A DNA stretch of 8,437 bases from Bacteroidota bacterium. Lineage in GTDB: Bacteria > Bacteroidota > Bacteroidia > Bacteroidales > F082. The position numbers and the translations under genes were made by a program. The notes under the pieces were generated by a model, which was not told where the DNA came from, ran no database searches, and worked only from the letters and a program-made list of their open reading frames with translations. Positions 6,096 through 8,437 of this stretch are shown piece after piece. Where the stretch lies: assembly GCA_002686705.1 (NCBI GenBank), contig NYYH01000071.1:1-8437 (forward strand), given 5' to 3'. How positions within the stretch are numbered: the first letter of the stretch is position 1; each line of letters starts with the position of its first letter.

Positions 6096-6938
6096 ATGAA
6101 ATTAAAATTTATTAATAGAAAAAAAATAATACTATACTTTTTCCTAATTATAACTATGGCATTCTTTTTGTTTCCATTTTACTGGATTGTATTGACAAGC
6201 ATCCAACCAAAGGATCAATTATATACACCGACACCAAATTTTATTCCTGAAAATATAACTATTGATAATTATATTAACATCCTTGGTGCAGGAAAGGTCA
6301 ATATCGCCATAGCACTTAAAAATAGCTTGATAGTAGCAGTTTCAGTGACAGTTATCTGTATCTTGTTTGGGAATTTTGCAGCTTATGCTTTTGCTAGATT
6401 AAAATTCAAAGGATCCAATATATTGTTTTTTGGGCTTATTTTCGCTGAGATGCTACCACCTGTTGCCCTTCTTATTCCTTTCTATTTAATCTTTAAACAA
6501 GTTGGACTCACAAATACCCTCCAAGGGTTGGTAGTCATGCAGACATCCTGGCTATTGCCAATAGTAACTTGGATTTTATACAGTTACTACAAGACTATTC
6601 CTAAAGATCTTGAAGATTCTGCACGCATAGACGGAGCATCAAAAATTGGAGCATTAATGAGAATAATTGTGCCTATTTCCTTGCCAGGATTGGTTTCTTC
6701 AGGAGTCATATGCTTTGTTATTTCTATGGGTGAGTTCATGGGTGCAATGGCAATAGTAAATGTTACAAGGTTTCATACAGTTCCACTGGCATTGGCACAA
6801 TTTGTCACAAAGTATTCAATTGAATATGGGAAGATAACCGCATCAGCTGTACTGGCAATTATATTTCCGGTGGCATTTGTTTTAATATTTCAGCGTTATA
6901 TTGTTAAGGGTCTGACCGAAGGAGCTGTAAAAGAGTAA
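6096..6938 (+). CDS. ABC sugar transporter permease, MalG/UgpE type
   Basis: The second inner-membrane channel subunit, 280 residues with six predicted helices. The first spans about 11-34 and the last about 248-268. The EAA loop at 173-193 reads EDSARIDGASKIGALMRIIVP, a common MalG-side variant of EAA---G. The C-terminus QRYIVKGLTEGAVKE closely follows the family ending. Its ATG is one base after the stop of the first permease, so the two are probably translationally coupled and made in equal amounts. The full importer needs two ATPase subunits. None is encoded here, and MalF/MalG pairs often share a general ATPase of the MsmX/UgpC type. Confidence 0.95.
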   Translation: MKLKFINRKKIILYFFLIITMAFFLFPFYWIVLTSIQPKDQLYTPTPNFIPENITIDNYINILGAGKVNIAIALKNSLIVAVSVTVICILFGNFAAYAFARLKFKGSNILFFGLIFAEMLPPVALLIPFYLIFKQVGLTNTLQGLVVMQTSWLLPIVTWILYSYYKTIPKDLEDSARIDGASKIGALMRIIVPISLPGLVSSGVICFVISMGEFMGAMAIVNVTRFHTVPLALAQFVTKYSIEYGKITASAVLAIIFPVAFVLIFQRYIVKGLTEGAVKE

Positions 6939-6981
6939 CATAGGGTCAAAAAACTCATTATTAATTAAGTGAATTAAGAAG

Positions 6982-8141
6982 ATGAAAATTGATAAAATAG
7001 ATTTTTACCCTGTTTCAGTACCTTATAAACTTATAGAAAAAAGTTCACGTGTCTATCGTAGCGGTGTAACAGATATAATTATTAATAACTACGGATGAAG
7101 GAATAATTGGATGGGGAGAGGCGACTAGAACAGCAAGTGCAAGGGTAATTCTTGAGTCGTTGGAGGCAATGAAACCAGTGTTAATTAATAAGGATCCCTG
7201 GCAAAATCTTCGTCATGAAAAAAATATTTATGAAACAGCCCTGTGGCACTGGTCCCCTATTACTGTCAATCTTGCATATGGTGGTATAGATATGGCTCTT
7301 TGGGATATATACGGGAAACAAGTTAATAAACTAATATATCAATTGTTAGGAGGAAGTTTAAGAGAAGAGGTTAGTTATTTCTATTATCTAACTTGGACAA
7401 ATATCAATGATCTTATCAAACAGTGCGAGGATGGGGTTAATAAAGGTTATGATGTTTTTTATTTAAAAATCGGCAAAGATGAAGTTCTCGAGGAAGAAAT
7501 GATAAATGAAGTAAGAAAGACCGTTGGGCCTACAAAAAATAATTAGACTTGATGCAAATATGTCCTGGAACCTTCCTCAAGCGAAAAAACTTATCAATAA
7601 ATGGCATGAAAACTATTCAATTGATTTTTTTGAAGCCCCAGTCCAAATTGAACCCATAACACAAATGCAAGAGTTAAAATCATCAATAACTTCTTCATTA
7701 TGCGTTAATGAAGGTCTTTGGAAAGAAAACGAATTTATTGATATTATACATAGCAGTTGTGGTGAGTATTTATGCTGTAGTCACTATTATGTAGGTAGTG
7801 TAAGGAAATTTATGAATCTGGCTTACTTATCCAATTATCATGGTTGGTTAATGTGTAAACATACACACGGAGAATTAGGATTGACAGCTACTATAGGACA
7901 ACATTTAATGCTAAGCATACCTAATGCATGTGAAGGGCATCAGCAAACGGCTCAAAATATGGCTGATGATATTTTAACAGAATCTATACCTATAAATAAA
8001 AAACCGATTTGGACAATAATCGATAAACCTGGTCTTGGAGTTGAAGTTGATACTAGCAAATTGAATTATTATCACCAAAAATTTGTTAATAATGGTGAAT
8101 TTTTACCTTATGGTGATAAATCTGGTAAATTCCTTTATTAA
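6982..8141 (+). pseudogene. Enolase-superfamily (mandelate racemase/muconate lactonizing type) gene with two frameshifts
   Basis: Three consecutive frames together encode one protein of about 385 residues, normal for the family. Frame 1 starts at ATG 6982 (MKIDKIDFYPVSVPYK) and stops at 7096. The reading resumes one base later as TTDEGIIGWGEAT. The second break is at an A6 run (7534-7539), after which it resumes as IIRLDANMSW. Each break is repaired by removing one base. In the joined protein the metal ligands are Asp190, Glu217 and Glu243, the base Lys is Lys162 and the catalytic His is His293 (KHTHGELG). Spacing matches mandelate racemase Asp195, Glu221, Glu247 and His297. Tyr160 replaces the first Lys of KxK, and Ser266 replaces the Asp paired with the His. 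Enzymes of this group dehydrate, epimerise or cycloisomerise acids, often sugar acids. The gene starts 43 nt after the permease, so it shares the operon. It is either a pseudogene or a sequencing error. Confidence 0.88.
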
Positions 8142-8437
8142 CGTCAAAAAATTGCGCCATCAACACTTACCAACTCCCCTATAATTTGACCAGGTGAAGA
8201 GTTAGTATTTTGATAACTCTCTAACCGACTCAATCTTCCATCCAACCTAAACTGACCCATCAGAACATAGGGATCCTGATAGTGCATCAAGGTGCAGCCC
8301 TAATCCAGATACAAAAGATTCCGGACCCTTTTTAGTGACCCTACACTGGAGGGCAACAGGCCCCCACCCATCGTTACATAAAGTAGTTAGTCACATTTAC
8401 ATCTCTACAACAACTTATCCTTTTGTCATTTGCAACC
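8142..8437. other. Downstream flank without a firm gene
   Basis: These 296 nt hold no complete recognisable gene. A 7-bp inverted repeat, AGAGTTA (8198-8204) and TAACTCT (8214-8220), follows the enolase-family gene by 56 nt. It lacks a T run, so it is at best a weak terminator. A short minus-strand frame at 8144-8287 is listed separately. The G+C content rises a little, as at the left edge. Confidence 0.45.
8144..8287 (-). pseudogene. Short convergent reading frame, possible gene relic
   Basis: A 47-codon minus-strand frame starts at ATG 8287-8285 and ends with TGA at 8146-8144, three bases from the end of the enolase-family gene. The protein begins MHYQDPYVLMGQFRLDGRLS and ends with GQIIGELVSVDGAIF, a protein-like composition. 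The frame continues upstream past an in-frame TAG for about 30 more open codons, so it may be the C-terminal remnant of a larger convergent gene. No ribosome binding site is evident and I recognise no family. Confidence 0.25.

Noticed and set aside
7524..7546. Programmed frameshift at the A6 run in the enolase-family gene
   Set aside because: A second, unrelated shift of the same sign is needed near 7086. Six A residues are short for transcriptional slippage, and the family is not known for recoding. Mutation or sequencing error is simpler.
1..8437. CRISPR array, phage genes or insertion sequence
   Set aside because: No regularly spaced repeats, no recognisable transposase, integrase or phage proteins, and no paired terminal repeats with target duplications were found by eye.

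Overview
The window is bacterial DNA. Most genes are AT-rich, at roughly 35% G+C judged by eye. All convincing genes lie on the + strand and belong to one theme, uptake and oxidation or dehydration of a carbohydrate. There are two classical short-chain dehydrogenases (SDRs), a family-1 extracellular solute-binding protein, two MalF/MalG-type ABC permeases, and a broken enolase-superfamily (mandelate racemase/muconate lactonizing type) gene. The importer type and the absence of a local ATPase gene are common in Spirochaetota, Bacillota and Thermotogota. No marker here fixes the phylum.

Layout: 1-460 is a GC-richer stretch without a firm gene, possibly carrying relics of an upstream gene. SDR 1 is at 461-1267. 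A gene-free AT-rich stretch with a nested inverted repeat follows (1268-1653). SDR 2 is at 1654-2424, visibly richer in G+C, with a possible terminator at its end. Next comes a promoter-like site and a strongly structured leader of about 200 nt (2457-2788). The binding protein is at 2789-4033. An unusually long gap of 1152 nt (4034-5185) then separates it from the permeases. The permeases at 5186-6094 and 6096-6938 are one base apart, and the enolase-family gene follows after 43 nt (6982-8141). The last 296 nt hold no firm gene, only a short minus-strand reading frame running toward the enolase gene.

How the genes could work together (inference): the binding protein and two permeases import a sugar or sugar acid, powered by a shared ATPase encoded elsewhere. 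The SDRs oxidise the sugar or a sugar alcohol. The enolase-family protein would dehydrate, epimerise or cycloisomerise a sugar acid. This resembles a non-phosphorylating sugar-oxidation route, but the substrate cannot be read from the sequence.

The locus shows signs of decay or sequence error. The enolase gene needs two separate one-base corrections to read through. The binding protein has lost the lipobox cysteine that its family normally carries. The operon is split by a long gap holding a stop-interrupted minus-strand frame. I see no CRISPR array, tRNA, rRNA, recognisable transposase or phage gene. I do not see clear evidence of a new multi-gene system. The most unusual items are the altered active site of the enolase-family protein and the leader with mutually exclusive hairpins.
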